Positions 27,074-36,378 of a stretch of DNA of 64,000 nucleotides are shown here, in pieces. The notes under the pieces were generated by a model, which saw nothing but the letters and a program-made list of their open reading frames with translations, searched no databases and was not told the DNA's origin. This DNA is from Pseudomonas cedrina subsp. cedrina (GTDB lineage Bacteria > Pseudomonadota > Gammaproteobacteria > Pseudomonadales > Pseudomonadaceae): positions 420,534-484,533 of the forward strand of contig NZ_MNPW01000006.1 in assembly GCF_001983175.1 (NCBI RefSeq), given 5' to 3'. Position 1 is the first letter of the stretch, and the number at the start of each line of letters is the position of its first letter. The translations under genes and the position numbers were made by a program.

Positions 27074-27107
27074 CTCTTAAACCCCTTAGCCGTAGTTGGA
27101 TTAGCTG

Positions 27108-27734
27108 ATGAACAAACTGATCGTGAGTCTGCTGTTGACCTTGGGCATCACAGGCGCTGGCGTCGCTGCAGAGGGCCCCCTTAAAGGTGATGCCGCTGCC
27201 GGTCAAGCGAAAGCCGCCGTCTGTGGTGCTTGCCATGGGCCGGATGGTAACAGCCCGGCACCGAACTTCCCCAAACTGGCCGGCCAGGGCGAGCGTTACC
27301 TGACCAAGCAGATGCAGGATATCAAGAGCGGCAAGCGTACGGTCCTGGAAATGACGGGCTTGCTGACCAATACCAGCGATCAGGACATGGCGGATATCGC
27401 GGCGTACTTCGCCAGCCAGAAAGGCAGTGTGGGAGCTGCCGATTCGAAACTGGTGGCCCGCGGAGAGAAACTGTTCCGCGGCGGCGACCTGGAAAAAGGC
27501 CTGCCTGCCTGCACCGGTTGCCATTCGCCAAACGGCGCCGGTATCGCAGCCGCTGGCTTCCCGCACCTGAGTGGCCAGCACGCCACCTACATCGCCAAGC
27601 AATTGACCGATTTCCGCAAGGAAGAGGCCGGGCGAGCCAACGATGGCGATGCGATGATCATGCGCACCATCGCCCGCAAGCTCAGTGATGAAGACATCGC
27701 GGCGGTCTCCAGCTATATCCAGGGCCTGCACTGA
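27108..27734 (+). CDS. cc4: Diheme cytochrome c4
   Basis: Periplasmic electron carrier to terminal oxidases. The 208-residue product has a signal peptide (cleavage after VAA, residue 21) and two class I cytochrome domains. The heme sites are CGACH (39-43) and CTGCH in the second half, and each domain carries a distal Met (for example KRTVLEMTG). Predicted to be in the same transcript as the degenerate cytochrome c5 and ended by a hairpin at 27780. It likely supplies electrons to oxidases such as the one encoded at 3197-7597. Confidence 0.94.
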   Translation: MNKLIVSLLLTLGITGAGVAAEGPLKGDAAAGQAKAAVCGACHGPDGNSPAPNFPKLAGQGERYLTKQMQDIKSGKRTVLEMTGLLTNTSDQDMADIAAYFASQKGSVGAADSKLVARGEKLFRGGDLEKGLPACTGCHSPNGAGIAAAGFPHLSGQHATYIAKQLTDFRKEEAGRANDGDAMIMRTIARKLSDEDIAAVSSYIQGLH

Positions 27735-27779
27735 GGTGTACGCAACGTTAACACTCGATTAATCCGGTGATGCAAGCAT

Positions 27780-27808
27780 AAAAAGGGTGGCCCAGGCCGC
27801 CCTTTTTT
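27780..27808 (+). terminator. Intrinsic terminator after cytochrome c4
   Basis: AAAAAGGGTGGCC and GGCCGCCCTTTTTT form a stem with a two-base loop and a T-rich 3' side. Confidence 0.88.
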
Positions 27809-27902
27809 GTGGCCGGTGCCGTTACACTAACGAACTCATGCCCGCGCAGGCCTGTCACAACAAAGGTCGCGTGAGGCGACTTTATTTGTCCAGGAGTAAA
27901 GC

Positions 27903-28538
27903 ATGCGTAATCTGATCCTCAGCGCCGCTCTCGTCACTGCCAGCCTCTTCGGCATGACCGCACAAGCTGCCGACGTGCCGCTTGAAGCCGGTAAAACCTA
28001 TGTCGAATTGGCCAACCCGGTTCCGGTTTCGGTGCCTGGCAAGATCGAAGTGGTGGAGCTGTTCTGGTACGGCTGCCCGCATTGCTACGCCTTTGAGCCG
28101 ACGATCAACCCGTGGGTTGAGAAACTGCCCAAGGATGTAAACTTCAAACGTATCCCGGCCATGTTCGGTGGCCCGTGGGATGCCCATGGCCAATTGTTCC
28201 TGACCCTGGAAGCCATGGGGGTGGAGCACAAGGTGCACAACGCCGTGTTCAACGCGATCCAGAAGGAAGGCAAGCGCCTGACCAAGCCGGACGAAATGGC
28301 TGACTTCGTCGCCACCCAGGGCGTGGACAAGGACAAATTCCTCGCCACCTTCAACTCCTTCGCAATCCAGGGCCAGATCAAGCAGGCCAAGGAACTGGCG
28401 CAGAAGTATGGCGTGCAAGGCGTACCGACCATGATCGTCAACGGCAAATACCGTTTCGACCTGGGGACTACCGGTGGTCCTGAGGCGACCCTCAACGTTG
28501 CTGACCAACTGATCGCCAAAGAGCGCGCAGCCAAGTAA
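27903..28538 (+). CDS. dsbA: Periplasmic thiol:disulfide oxidoreductase DsbA
   Basis: Introduces disulfide bonds into exported proteins; reoxidised by DsbB. The 211-residue product has a signal peptide (about 22 residues), the active site CPHC (58-61) in a thioredoxin fold, and the cis-Pro loop GVPTMIV. AGGAGTAAAGC precedes the ATG. It is followed by the EEP-family gene 10 bases later, so they are probably one operon with the diguanylate cyclase. Confidence 0.95.
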   Translation: MRNLILSAALVTASLFGMTAQAADVPLEAGKTYVELANPVPVSVPGKIEVVELFWYGCPHCYAFEPTINPWVEKLPKDVNFKRIPAMFGGPWDAHGQLFLTLEAMGVEHKVHNAVFNAIQKEGKRLTKPDEMADFVATQGVDKDKFLATFNSFAIQGQIKQAKELAQKYGVQGVPTMIVNGKYRFDLGTTGGPEATLNVADQLIAKERAAK

Positions 28539-28548
28539 GGGGCCCGTC

Positions 28549-29427
28549 ATGCGCCGCTGGGGTACCGAACGTGTGGTTGGCCTGCATGATCCGCAGGTCA
28601 ATGAACATCACCTGGAAACCACAGGCCTGCCGCCCAACAGCCGCCTGCGCCTGCTGAGCTTCAATATCCAAGTAGGCATCAGTACCGAGAAGTATCGGCA
28701 CTACCTCACCCGTGGCTGGCAGCATTTGCTGCCTCACAATGGGCGTGCCGGCAACCTGCAAAAGATCGGCAACCTGTTGCATGACTTTGACCTGGTCGCG
28801 CTGCAGGAAGCCGATGGCGGCAGCATGCGCTCCGGTTACATCAACCAGGTGGAGCACTTGGCTCAGCTCGGCGCCTTCCCGTATTGGTACCAGCAACTCA
28901 ATCGCAACCTCGGGCGCCTGGCCCAGCACAGCAATGGCGTGCTCAGCCGCTTGAAACCCTCCGCGATCGAAGACCATCCGCTGCCTGGGCCCAAGGGTCG
29001 AGGCGCGATCCTCGTGCGGTTTGGCGAAGGCCCGGAGGCCCTGGTCGTGGTGATGATGCATCTGGCGTTGGGTGCACGCACCCGCACGATGCAGCTGGCC
29101 TACATCCGCGAGCTGATCGGCAATTACAAACACCAGGTGCTGATGGGTGACATGAACACCCACGCCAGCGACCTGTTGCTCAATTCTCCGTTGCGCGACC
29201 TCGGGCTATTGGCGCCGCAAGCCGAAGCCACGTTCCCGAGCTGGCGCCCGCAACGCTGTCTTGACCATATCCTGCTCAGTCCTACCCTCACCCTTGAGAG
29301 TGTGCAGGTGCTGGCGCAGCCCATCTCCGATCACCTGCCGGTCGCGGTCGAGATTCGTCTGCCGGGTTCGCTTACGGCTGATGCGTTGCCTGCGTTAAGC
29401 CCAGGCACCGGCGGGCCCCTTGCATGA
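28549..29427 (+). CDS. Endonuclease/exonuclease/phosphatase-family protein
   Basis: A 292-residue cytoplasmic protein with the EEP metal-dependent hydrolase motifs in order: LSFNIQVG (N), LVALQEADGG (E), VVMMHLALG, GDMNTH (D and N) and SDHLPV (D and H), the catalytic pair. The substrate could be a phosphodiester, nucleic acid or phospholipid; the sequence does not decide. It sits between dsbA and a diguanylate cyclase whose start codon overlaps its stop by 4 bases (ATGA). Confidence 0.85.
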   Translation: MRRWGTERVVGLHDPQVNEHHLETTGLPPNSRLRLLSFNIQVGISTEKYRHYLTRGWQHLLPHNGRAGNLQKIGNLLHDFDLVALQEADGGSMRSGYINQVEHLAQLGAFPYWYQQLNRNLGRLAQHSNGVLSRLKPSAIEDHPLPGPKGRGAILVRFGEGPEALVVVMMHLALGARTRTMQLAYIRELIGNYKHQVLMGDMNTHASDLLLNSPLRDLGLLAPQAEATFPSWRPQRCLDHILLSPTLTLESVQVLAQPISDHLPVAVEIRLPGSLTADALPALSPGTGGPLA

Positions 29428-31478
29428 GCGACGACGCCCAGCGCTGGAAAGAGAAATACCTTAAAAGCATCGAGCAGCAAGAAAAGCTCGAACGCCGCTG
29501 GGCCGCCCGCCTCGACCTGCTGCGGCGCGGGCTGGTGCGCAGCACGTTGGCCGCTGAAGGCACCGACCTGGCGGTAGACCAGTGCATGAAGGAAATGCGT
29601 GACGTCGTGCGTACGGATGATATGGACGCCGCCCTCGCCGCTTTGCTGCCGCGCCTGGAAAAGGCCGTGCTGGATTCGGAACAGCGCCGCGAAACCCGCA
29701 TCGACCAGATGAGTACCGCGCTGACGTCCCTGGTTGCGCAGCTGCAAAAGCTGCCATTACCCCGCGAGGTCGCCCGGCCGCTGAAAACGTTCGCCAAGCA
29801 GCTGGACGGGCGTGTCGGCCAGGCGCGCGAGATGCCCTTGTTGCTCAGCGAACTGAGCGGCCTGCAAGGCCAGGCGCTGAACAACCTGGAGCCGGACGGC
29901 GAAACCATGCGCCCAGGGCCGGGGCTTTTACAGCGTCTGTTTGGTACCAAAGATGCGTCGAGCGAGGCGTTGACAATCGAGCCCTCGCCCGGCCCGGTAC
30001 CGCAAGCGGCTGTATCCAGGCCTGCCGCTGAACCTGCGGCCGAGTCCGCACCGCCCGAGCAATCGCAAGAGCTGACGCAAGCCTTGCGCGCCTTCGCGCC
30101 GCAGCCTGAAGCGGTAGCCCCGGCATCCGAGCCGGCTTCACCCGTAAAGGCTGCCCAAGACGCCAGTGAAACTTTTGCCTATGAGGCCCCGGTGCAGGCA
30201 GCCCCTGTCGGCGCGTCTGTAGTACCTGTCGAACCTGAACCTGCGGTAGAAGAACCGGCGCCGCAAAGCGCCCTCGCGGCCTTTATCGAAACGCCTGAAG
30301 TGCCAGTCGAAGTACCGGATGAGACGGTCATCGGCAGTCTGTCGCTCCCGCCTGTGCTGGAAGCCGAGGAGTCCGACCCCGACGAATTGCACTCGGACGG
30401 CCCCTATTCTTTGCCCGACTCGCCGGAGCCGTCCTACAGCTCCGTGGCCAAGCACATCGAAGACACCCTGCTCGGCCTGCTCGACGAGCTGGCATTGCCT
30501 GAGCGCCATCGACCCCAGGCCGAAGCCATGCGAGAGCGCCTGGCCCACGGACTGAACTGGTACGAGCTGCTGCCCATCCTCGACGACCTGGCCATCTTGA
30601 TGCTGGCGATCACCGACAGCGGCCAGCATGAGTTCGAGGCTTACCTCAAGCAGCTTAACGAGCGCCTCGAAGCGTTCCAGGGGCATCTACAGGTTGCCAG
30701 CGACGGCCACGCCGATAGCCGTTCCGCCGCCCGGGAGCTGGACACGCAAATCCGCGAACAGGTCGACGGCCTGCAAAGCAGCGTGCAGGAAGCCGCCGAC
30801 CTGGACAGCCTCAAGCACGTACTGGAAAGCCACCTGGAAGGCCTGCTGGGCACCATGGACGAGCATCAGCAGCAGCGCGACCAGCGTGAGCAGGAAACGG
30901 CGGCGCGCCTGAAGGGCCTGGCCGAGCGCGTTGCCAATATGGAACAGGAAGCCCAGGGCTACCGCGAGCATCTGGAGGTGCAACGCCAGAAGGCCCTGAT
31001 CGATCCGCTTACGGGCCTGCCGAACCGCGCAGCCTGGAGCGAGCGCCTCGATCAGGAGGTCAATACCTGGCACCAGCGTGGTAACAGCCTGTCACTGGCG
31101 ATGTTGGACCTGGATCACTTCAAGCGCATCAACGATGGCTACGGTCACCTGGCGGGTGACAAAGTGCTGAAAATCATCGCCAACGTGCTGCACAAGCGCC
31201 TGCGCCCCGGCGACTTCATTGCGCGCTTTGGCGGTGAAGAGTTTGTACTGCTGATGCCTGACTCGTCCTTGACGCAGGCGCTGGCGGCGGGTGAGGCGTT
31301 GCGCGCAGCCATTGAAGCGTGCCCGTTTCACTTCAAGGGCGAGCCGGTGACGATCACCGTGTCGATGGGCGTGGCGCAGTTCCAGCCGGGCGAGCGCAGT
31401 GACGTGGCGCTCAAGCGCGCAGATGCGGCGTTGTACCGGGCCAAGGCGGCGGGGCGTAATCAGGTTCAAGCCGCCTGA
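29424..31478 (+). CDS. Diguanylate cyclase (GGEEF domain) with long N-terminal region
   Basis: Makes cyclic di-GMP, the signal for attachment and biofilm. Of 684 residues, the catalytic domain occupies about 520-684. The A-site is RFGGEEF (601-607), and an inhibitory I-site RPGD (594-597) lies five residues before it, so product feedback is expected. The N-terminal part has a helical domain (1-170), an Ala/Pro/Glu-rich low-complexity linker (about 180-320), another helical domain and a coiled coil (about 400-520). There is no membrane segment. It is translationally coupled to the EEP gene. The sensed input is unknown. Confidence 0.92.
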   Translation: MSDDAQRWKEKYLKSIEQQEKLERRWAARLDLLRRGLVRSTLAAEGTDLAVDQCMKEMRDVVRTDDMDAALAALLPRLEKAVLDSEQRRETRIDQMSTALTSLVAQLQKLPLPREVARPLKTFAKQLDGRVGQAREMPLLLSELSGLQGQALNNLEPDGETMRPGPGLLQRLFGTKDASSEALTIEPSPGPVPQAAVSRPAAEPAAESAPPEQSQELTQALRAFAPQPEAVAPASEPASPVKAAQDASETFAYEAPVQAAPVGASVVPVEPEPAVEEPAPQSALAAFIETPEVPVEVPDETVIGSLSLPPVLEAEESDPDELHSDGPYSLPDSPEPSYSSVAKHIEDTLLGLLDELALPERHRPQAEAMRERLAHGLNWYELLPILDDLAILMLAITDSGQHEFEAYLKQLNERLEAFQGHLQVASDGHADSRSAARELDTQIREQVDGLQSSVQEAADLDSLKHVLESHLEGLLGTMDEHQQQRDQREQETAARLKGLAERVANMEQEAQGYREHLEVQRQKALIDPLTGLPNRAAWSERLDQEVNTWHQRGNSLSLAMLDLDHFKRINDGYGHLAGDKVLKIIANVLHKRLRPGDFIARFGGEEFVLLMPDSSLTQALAAGEALRAAIEACPFHFKGEPVTITVSMGVAQFQPGERSDVALKRADAALYRAKAAGRNQVQAA

Positions 31479-31565
31479 AAGTGTTCCATTGTGTAATTTG
31501 ACCGCGTGTTCACGGGCGGTACGTTACACTGTTGCATTATCGTCTTCAGCGTAATGTCTTCCGCC

Positions 31566-32342
31566 ATGAAATCCTTGTACGTCGCCTTTGTGGTTCTTTT
31601 GCTTGCGGGTTGCGCCAGCGGCCCGCGCCTGGACACCAATCATCCTTCGGTCAATTACGATAACCGCGTGCAGTTCGTGATTGTCCACTACACCTCTACC
31701 AACCTGGAGCGCTCCCTGGCGTTGCTCACCCACGGACAGGTCAGCAGTCATTACCTGATCGGCGACGACGCCGGCGCCACTATCTATAAGTTGGTGGACG
31801 AGAGCCAGCGCGCCTGGCACGCCGGCGAAAGCGAGTGGATGGGCCGTACCTGGCTCAACTCCAGTTCCATCGGTATCGAGATCGTGAACCCCGGCTACAA
31901 GGACACGCCGACTGGCCGCCTGTGGTATCCGTATTCTGAAGCGCAGGTGAAATCCCTGGTGGTGTTGCTCAAGGACATCAGCAAGCGCAACGGCATCGAC
32001 CCGAAGAACATCATTGGCCACAGTGATATCGCGCCGCTGCGCAAGCTGGACCCAGGTCCCTTGTTCCCATGGAAGCGTCTTGCAGCTGAAGGGCTGGGTG
32101 TTTGGCCGGATGCTCAAGCGGTTGCACGTTTCCAGGTGCAATACGCTACCGAGTTGCCGAGCATCACTTGGTTCCAGGAAGAGTTGGCGCGCTTGGGCTA
32201 CCAGACGCCCCAGACCGGCGAGCTGGATGTGGCCACGCGTCATGTGATTGCGGCGTTCCAGATGCATTTCCGGCCGTCGCTGTTTGACGGTACGCCCGAT
32301 GCGGAAAGCGCCGCGATCCTGCGTGCCTTGAACCGGCGCTAG
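31566..32342 (+). CDS. N-acetylmuramoyl-L-alanine amidase, lipoprotein of AmpDh2 type
   Basis: Cleaves the amide bond between muramic acid and the stem peptide; zinc enzyme attached to the envelope. The 258-residue product starts at MKSLYVAF with lipobox LAGCAS (Cys16). The amidase_2 domain has zinc ligands in VIVHYTST and GHSDIAPLRKLDPGPLFPW. The C-terminal part (about 185-258) is a peptidoglycan-binding fold (LARLGYQTPQTGELDVATRHVIAAFQ). It lies next to kinB as in P. aeruginosa, where the homologue is AmpDh2. It faces kinB, and the two stops overlap by 4 bases. Confidence 0.92.
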   Translation: MKSLYVAFVVLLLAGCASGPRLDTNHPSVNYDNRVQFVIVHYTSTNLERSLALLTHGQVSSHYLIGDDAGATIYKLVDESQRAWHAGESEWMGRTWLNSSSIGIEIVNPGYKDTPTGRLWYPYSEAQVKSLVVLLKDISKRNGIDPKNIIGHSDIAPLRKLDPGPLFPWKRLAAEGLGVWPDAQAVARFQVQYATELPSITWFQEELARLGYQTPQTGELDVATRHVIAAFQMHFRPSLFDGTPDAESAAILRALNRR

Positions 32343-34126
32343 AGCGGCAACGCCATATAGAACTGAGTGCCCTGCCCCGGCCGTGAATACACGCCCATGC
32401 GGCCGCCGTGCAATTGCACGATCTCCTTGCACAGCGCCAGGCCCAGGCCGGCGCCGCCCTTTTTGCGGCCCACCTGCACGAACGGTTCGAAGATCCGCCC
32501 CTGCTGCCCATAGGCGATGCCTTCGCCGTTATCTTCGACGCTGACAATTACCCGCTCGCCATGGCGGCGCGCTTGCAGGCGAATCTGCCCGCCCGCAGCG
32601 GTATGGCGCAGGGCGTTGCCCAACAGGTTGTCGAGTACCCGCTCCAGTTGTGCCTGGTCCGCGTATAGGCGGGGCAAGTCGGGTTGAGTTTCTACCAGCA
32701 ATTCGATGTTTTGCGCGTTGGCCGGTTCGACGAAGCGCGCACGGGCATGCTCCAACAGGTCGGTCACGTCGCACGGGCCCAGCGTGAGTTTCTGCAGGCC
32801 GTTCTGGTAGCGCGAGAAGTTGAGCAGGTCGTTGATCAACTGCATCAGGCGCTGCATCTCTTCATTGACCGTATCCAGCAGGTCCGCTTCACGGGACTCG
32901 GCAGGGAACTTGGCGCGTTCGCGGAACAGCCCGAACGCCATGTGCATGCCGGTGACGGGTGTACGCAGCTCATGGGAGGCGCGTAATACAAACTCGCTGC
33001 GCACCCGCTCGAAGGCGCGTTGTTCGGTGACATCATGCAGCACCATCACCGCACCGAGAATATGCCCCTGGGTATGGCTCACGGGCGTCAGGCTGTAGGT
33101 CAGCAGGCGCAATTCGCCTTCGACTTCCACCTCGAGGTCGTCCGGTGCCCGCTCCAGATTGCCGCCACGCAGGACCAGTTGCAGTTGGTCGTCCAGTTCC
33201 GGACGCGCCAGCGCCTCGCCAAGGCCCTGGCCGAGACGCTCCTCGTCCCAGCCCAACTGGCGCTGGGCCACCGGGTTGAGGTGCTCGAGACGGCCTTGGC
33301 GGTCAATCATCAACAGGCCATCGTCAATGCTGTCGAGCACGGCCTGCAGGCGCTGTTGGCCGGCCAGCAGCTCATCGACATTGGTCGCCTGATGCTGGCG
33401 CAACGCCTCGGCCATGATGCCGAAGCGGCGGGTGAGTTGGTTCATTTCCGCTGCCGACGAGATCGGCAGCGTCACTTCGAAATCACCTTGGCCGATCTTG
33501 TCCGCCGCTTTGGCCAGCGCTTCGATCGGGCCGCCGAAACGTCGAGCGATGCCATGGGCGGTGACAAAGCCAATGATCAGCACCGCGATTCCCACCAAGC
33601 CCAACAGCCCGGCGATCAGTAAAGCGCGGGCCTGGGACTTGTGCTCGCTCGTATTGATGGTTTCCAGGGCTCGTTTATGCTCGGCGATCAAGCCGTTGCG
33701 TAACACGTTGAACGTTTGGGTGAGACGCTCGTTATTACCACTGACCAACGAGGCAGGCTGGGATTCTTCAAACGCTTTCAGAAAATTCAGATAGTCGACG
33801 CGCGCGCGGCTGAATCCGCTGGTCCTGCCGTCCTCCCGCTCGTGGGCGATGCCCTGGTCCAGCAACTCGAAGTATTGCCGCTTGGAAGCCTCCAGCGCTT
33901 TTGGATTGGGGCGTTCTACAAGCATCAGAATCAACTGGTCACCGAGGCTCTGGCGCAGTTTCAGCCCGAGCTCCAGCGTGACGAAATTACTGCGGATCAG
34001 GGACTCCTGAGTCTTGGCCATTTGCATGACGCTGACCAAGCCCAGGATCAGACCCAACAGGGCGACGGTGATCAGCGCTGAGATACTCAGGAACAACCGA
34101 GTGCGCAGTTTCATCGCTAACTTCAT
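32339..34126 (-). CDS. kinB: Sensor histidine kinase/phosphatase KinB
   Basis: Partner of AlgB; in P. aeruginosa it mainly dephosphorylates AlgB and so restrains alginate and virulence gene control. The 595-residue product has two membrane helices (about 12-35 and 168-190) around a periplasmic sensor domain, then HAMP (about 190-245), PAS (about 258-375) and the kinase core. The phospho-accepting His385 is in ASHELRTP, followed by an N box (NLLGNALRH), a G1 box (VEDNGEGIA) and a G2 box (GAGLGLAL). Start at MKLAMKLRTR, 10 bases after the algB stop. Confidence 0.95.
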   Translation of the reverse strand: MKLAMKLRTRLFLSISALITVALLGLILGLVSVMQMAKTQESLIRSNFVTLELGLKLRQSLGDQLILMLVERPNPKALEASKRQYFELLDQGIAHEREDGRTSGFSRARVDYLNFLKAFEESQPASLVSGNNERLTQTFNVLRNGLIAEHKRALETINTSEHKSQARALLIAGLLGLVGIAVLIIGFVTAHGIARRFGGPIEALAKAADKIGQGDFEVTLPISSAAEMNQLTRRFGIMAEALRQHQATNVDELLAGQQRLQAVLDSIDDGLLMIDRQGRLEHLNPVAQRQLGWDEERLGQGLGEALARPELDDQLQLVLRGGNLERAPDDLEVEVEGELRLLTYSLTPVSHTQGHILGAVMVLHDVTEQRAFERVRSEFVLRASHELRTPVTGMHMAFGLFRERAKFPAESREADLLDTVNEEMQRLMQLINDLLNFSRYQNGLQKLTLGPCDVTDLLEHARARFVEPANAQNIELLVETQPDLPRLYADQAQLERVLDNLLGNALRHTAAGGQIRLQARRHGERVIVSVEDNGEGIAYGQQGRIFEPFVQVGRKKGGAGLGLALCKEIVQLHGGRMGVYSRPGQGTQFYMALPL

Positions 34127-34136
34127 AGGGTACAGC

Positions 34137-35483
34137 TCACAGGTTGTACTGTTTGCGTTTGCGGTACAGGGTCGACGCATCGATACCCAGCGTGCGGGCC
34201 GCCTGGTCCAGGGTGTCACTGGTGGCCAGCACCGCGCCGATATGGGCTTTCTCCAACTCGTCCAGGCTCAGCGCCGCGCCGATACGCGGCGCATTGTTGG
34301 TCGGTTGCTCGGCCATCCCGAGGTGGCTGATTTCCACCTTTTCTTGCGGGCAAATGATGCTGGCGCGCTCCACCACGTTGCGCAGCTCGCGGATATTGCC
34401 GGGCCAACGGTAGTTGAGCAGCGCTTCGCGTGCTTCATCACTGAAGCCGCGCGCCGGGCGCGCGTATTCCTTGACGAAGCGCGCCAGGAAGCGGTCAGCC
34501 AAGGTCAGGATGTCTTCACTGCGCTCGCGCAGCGGTGGCAGGTGCAAGGTGATCACGTTCAGGCGATACAGCAAATCCTCGCGGAAACGGCCGTCGCGCA
34601 CCATGTCTTCCAGGTTCAGGTTGGTGGCGGCCAGGATGCGGACATCGGCCCGGCGGGTGACCGGGTCACCCACGCGTTCGTATTCCTTGTCCTGGATAAA
34701 ACGCAGTAACTTGGGTTGCAACGTGAGCGGAAAATCGCCGATCTCGTCGAGAAACAGCGTGCCGCCGTCCGCTTGGTTGACGCGACCCAAGGTGCTTTCA
34801 CTGGCGCCGGTAAACGCGCCACGGCTGTGGCCGAACAGCTCGCTTTCCATCAGCTCTGCGGTCAGCGACGGGCAGTTAATAGTCACGCAGGATTTCTTCG
34901 AGCGCTTGCTCCAGCCGTGAATGGCCCGGGCCAATTCACCCTTACCGGTACCGGACTCGCCGAGGATCAGGATGTTGGCGTCCGTTCCGGCGACCTGGCG
35001 TGCGGTTTCCAGCACCACCATCATCGACGGGCTGTGAGAATCGAGGCCGTCCTTGGGTTGGCGCACCGCGCCTTCAAGGGCTTCGAGGCGCGCGGAGAGT
35101 TGACGCACTTCCAACTGCTTGGCAGTCGCGAGGCGCAGTTGGTCCGGGCTGCACGGTTTTACCAGATAGTCGGCGGCACCTGCCTGAATCGCATCAACGG
35201 CAGTGTCGACCGCTGAATGCGCGGTGACAATCACCACGCGCATCCACGGCGCCTGGATCCGCATCTGGGCCAGCACATCCAGCCCGTTGTCCTCGCCCAA
35301 GCGAAGGTCGAGGAAGCACAGGTCGAACACTTGGCGTTGCATCAGGGTATCGGCCTGGGCTGCGCTGTTCGCGGTCGCGACGGTGTAGCCCTCATCTTCC
35401 AGGCAATAACGGAAGGTGCGAAGGATCGCGGATTCGTCATCCACTAAAAGAATACGGCCTTGAAGTTCCTTGGCTGATTCCAT
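34137..35483 (-). CDS. algB: NtrC-family response regulator AlgB
   Basis: Transcription activator controlled by KinB; activates alginate genes in P. aeruginosa. The 448-residue product has a receiver domain with phospho-acceptor Asp59 and Lys109, and an AAA+ domain with Walker A GESGTGKG (175-182), the sigma-54-contact loop GAFTGA (222-227) and Walker B GTLFLDEIGD. A C-terminal Fis-like helix-turn-helix (DQAARTLGIDASTLYRKRKQ) follows. The intact GAFTGA loop matters because a sigma-54 promoter faces away from this gene at 35792. First gene of algB-kinB. Confidence 0.96.
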   Translation of the reverse strand: MESAKELQGRILLVDDESAILRTFRYCLEDEGYTVATANSAAQADTLMQRQVFDLCFLDLRLGEDNGLDVLAQMRIQAPWMRVVIVTAHSAVDTAVDAIQAGAADYLVKPCSPDQLRLATAKQLEVRQLSARLEALEGAVRQPKDGLDSHSPSMMVVLETARQVAGTDANILILGESGTGKGELARAIHGWSKRSKKSCVTINCPSLTAELMESELFGHSRGAFTGASESTLGRVNQADGGTLFLDEIGDFPLTLQPKLLRFIQDKEYERVGDPVTRRADVRILAATNLNLEDMVRDGRFREDLLYRLNVITLHLPPLRERSEDILTLADRFLARFVKEYARPARGFSDEAREALLNYRWPGNIRELRNVVERASIICPQEKVEISHLGMAEQPTNNAPRIGAALSLDELEKAHIGAVLATSDTLDQAARTLGIDASTLYRKRKQYNL

Positions 35484-35751
35484 GTGTCCCGCGCTCCTTA
35501 ACTATAAATGATGGTGTTTAGTCCCGGAATAATCGGGCAAGTTGCATGGTTCATTCTGATCGATAAAAAGCAGTGTCGTACAGGTATCTGCATCGCCTCA
35601 TACAAAGGCCTTGCCTGATGGCATTTTCATGTCGTCCGGCGTCGTCACCAGCTTGACGTGCGGTTTCCACTCGATAATCCATCGTGCATTTCGCACGGCT
35701 TCCAGGCGGGCATCGTGCAGGATGCTGGGTATGTGGTCGATTTTAAATACT

Positions 35752-35764
35752 TAACTAATTGATT
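35752..35764. promoter_or_regulatory. IHF binding site
   Basis: TAACTAATTGATT fits the IHF consensus YAANNNNTTGATW at every fixed position. It is in an A/T-rich stretch 27 bases upstream of the sigma-54 promoter, the usual place for DNA bending between activator and polymerase. Confidence 0.65.
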
Positions 35765-35791
35765 TTATTGATTTTTATTTGTATAAAAACC

Positions 35792-35807
35792 TGGCATGCG
35801 CTCTGCA
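35792..35807 (+). promoter_or_regulatory. Sigma-54 (RpoN) promoter
   Basis: TGGCATGCGCTCTGCA matches TGGCACG-N4-TTGCA, with the invariant GG (35793-35794) and GC (35805-35806) exactly 10 bases apart. Predicted transcription start near 35818, about 30 bases before the small gene at 35850. Confidence 0.7.
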
Positions 35808-35849
35808 ATATCTCCCTCAACGATAAACAAGATGCGGGAGAACAGCAGC

Positions 35850-36134
35850 ATGACTCGCCAAAGCCTGAACCAACTGCGTGTATCGCCACTGCGCTTGCAG
35901 CAAGGTCTGTTTGCCAGCCTGGCCCTGATGGTCACGTTGATTGGCGGCCAGCAGTTTCAGCATTGGCAGCAGAGTCAGCAGCAGGTTCCGCAGTTCGAGC
36001 GTCCGGCCGTGACCCAGACCCATTTCCGTTCCGTTGGCAGTGTTGCTGCCGATGCAACAGCCCCGCAACTGCGGATGGTTGACCAGGAGTCTTCCCTGAG
36101 TGAACTGCCATCCCAGGAACGCTGGGTGTTCTAG
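35850..36134 (+). CDS. Small membrane-anchored protein under a sigma-54 promoter
   Basis: A 94-residue protein with one N-terminal hydrophobic segment (about 19-33) and a polar Gln-rich remainder (QQFQHWQQSQQQ), ending in RWVF. It could be a secreted or single-pass protein. I do not recognise a family. The ATG at 35850 is preceded by CGGGAG; upstream Met codons lie before or within the promoter and are rejected. It is divergent from algB and followed by the DUF1328 and lysozyme-inhibitor-like genes. Confidence 0.75.
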   Translation: MTRQSLNQLRVSPLRLQQGLFASLALMVTLIGGQQFQHWQQSQQQVPQFERPAVTQTHFRSVGSVAADATAPQLRMVDQESSLSELPSQERWVF

Positions 36135-36211
36135 GCACCACAGGCCGCTCGGGTTGAGCGGCTGCACGACACTACCGCTGTTACCTCTATAAAAGTTTAA
36201 GGAGAATCACC

Positions 36212-36376
36212 ATGTTGAGTTGGGCAATCACATTTCTGATCATCGCCATTGTGGCTGCAGTCCTGGGCTTCGGTGGCATCGCCGGCACCGCCACGGGTAT
36301 CGCAAAAATTCTGTTCGTGGTCTTCCTGGTGATGTTCATCGCTTCGTTCTTCTTTGGTCGTCGCGGCCGAGGCTGA
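36212..36376 (+). CDS. DUF1328 (UPF0391) small membrane protein
   Basis: A 54-residue protein not easily seen by size filters: two hydrophobic segments separated by [12 protein letters not shown], ending in FFGRRGRG. The pattern [20 protein letters not shown] is diagnostic of DUF1328. AAGGAGAATCACC precedes the ATG. The family is often induced by envelope stress; the role is not known. The stop lies two bases before the next ATG, so the genes are coupled. Confidence 0.88.
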   Translation: MLSWAITFLIIAIVAAVLGFGGIAGTATGIAKILFVVFLVMFIASFFFGRRGRG

Positions 36377-36378
36377 AA

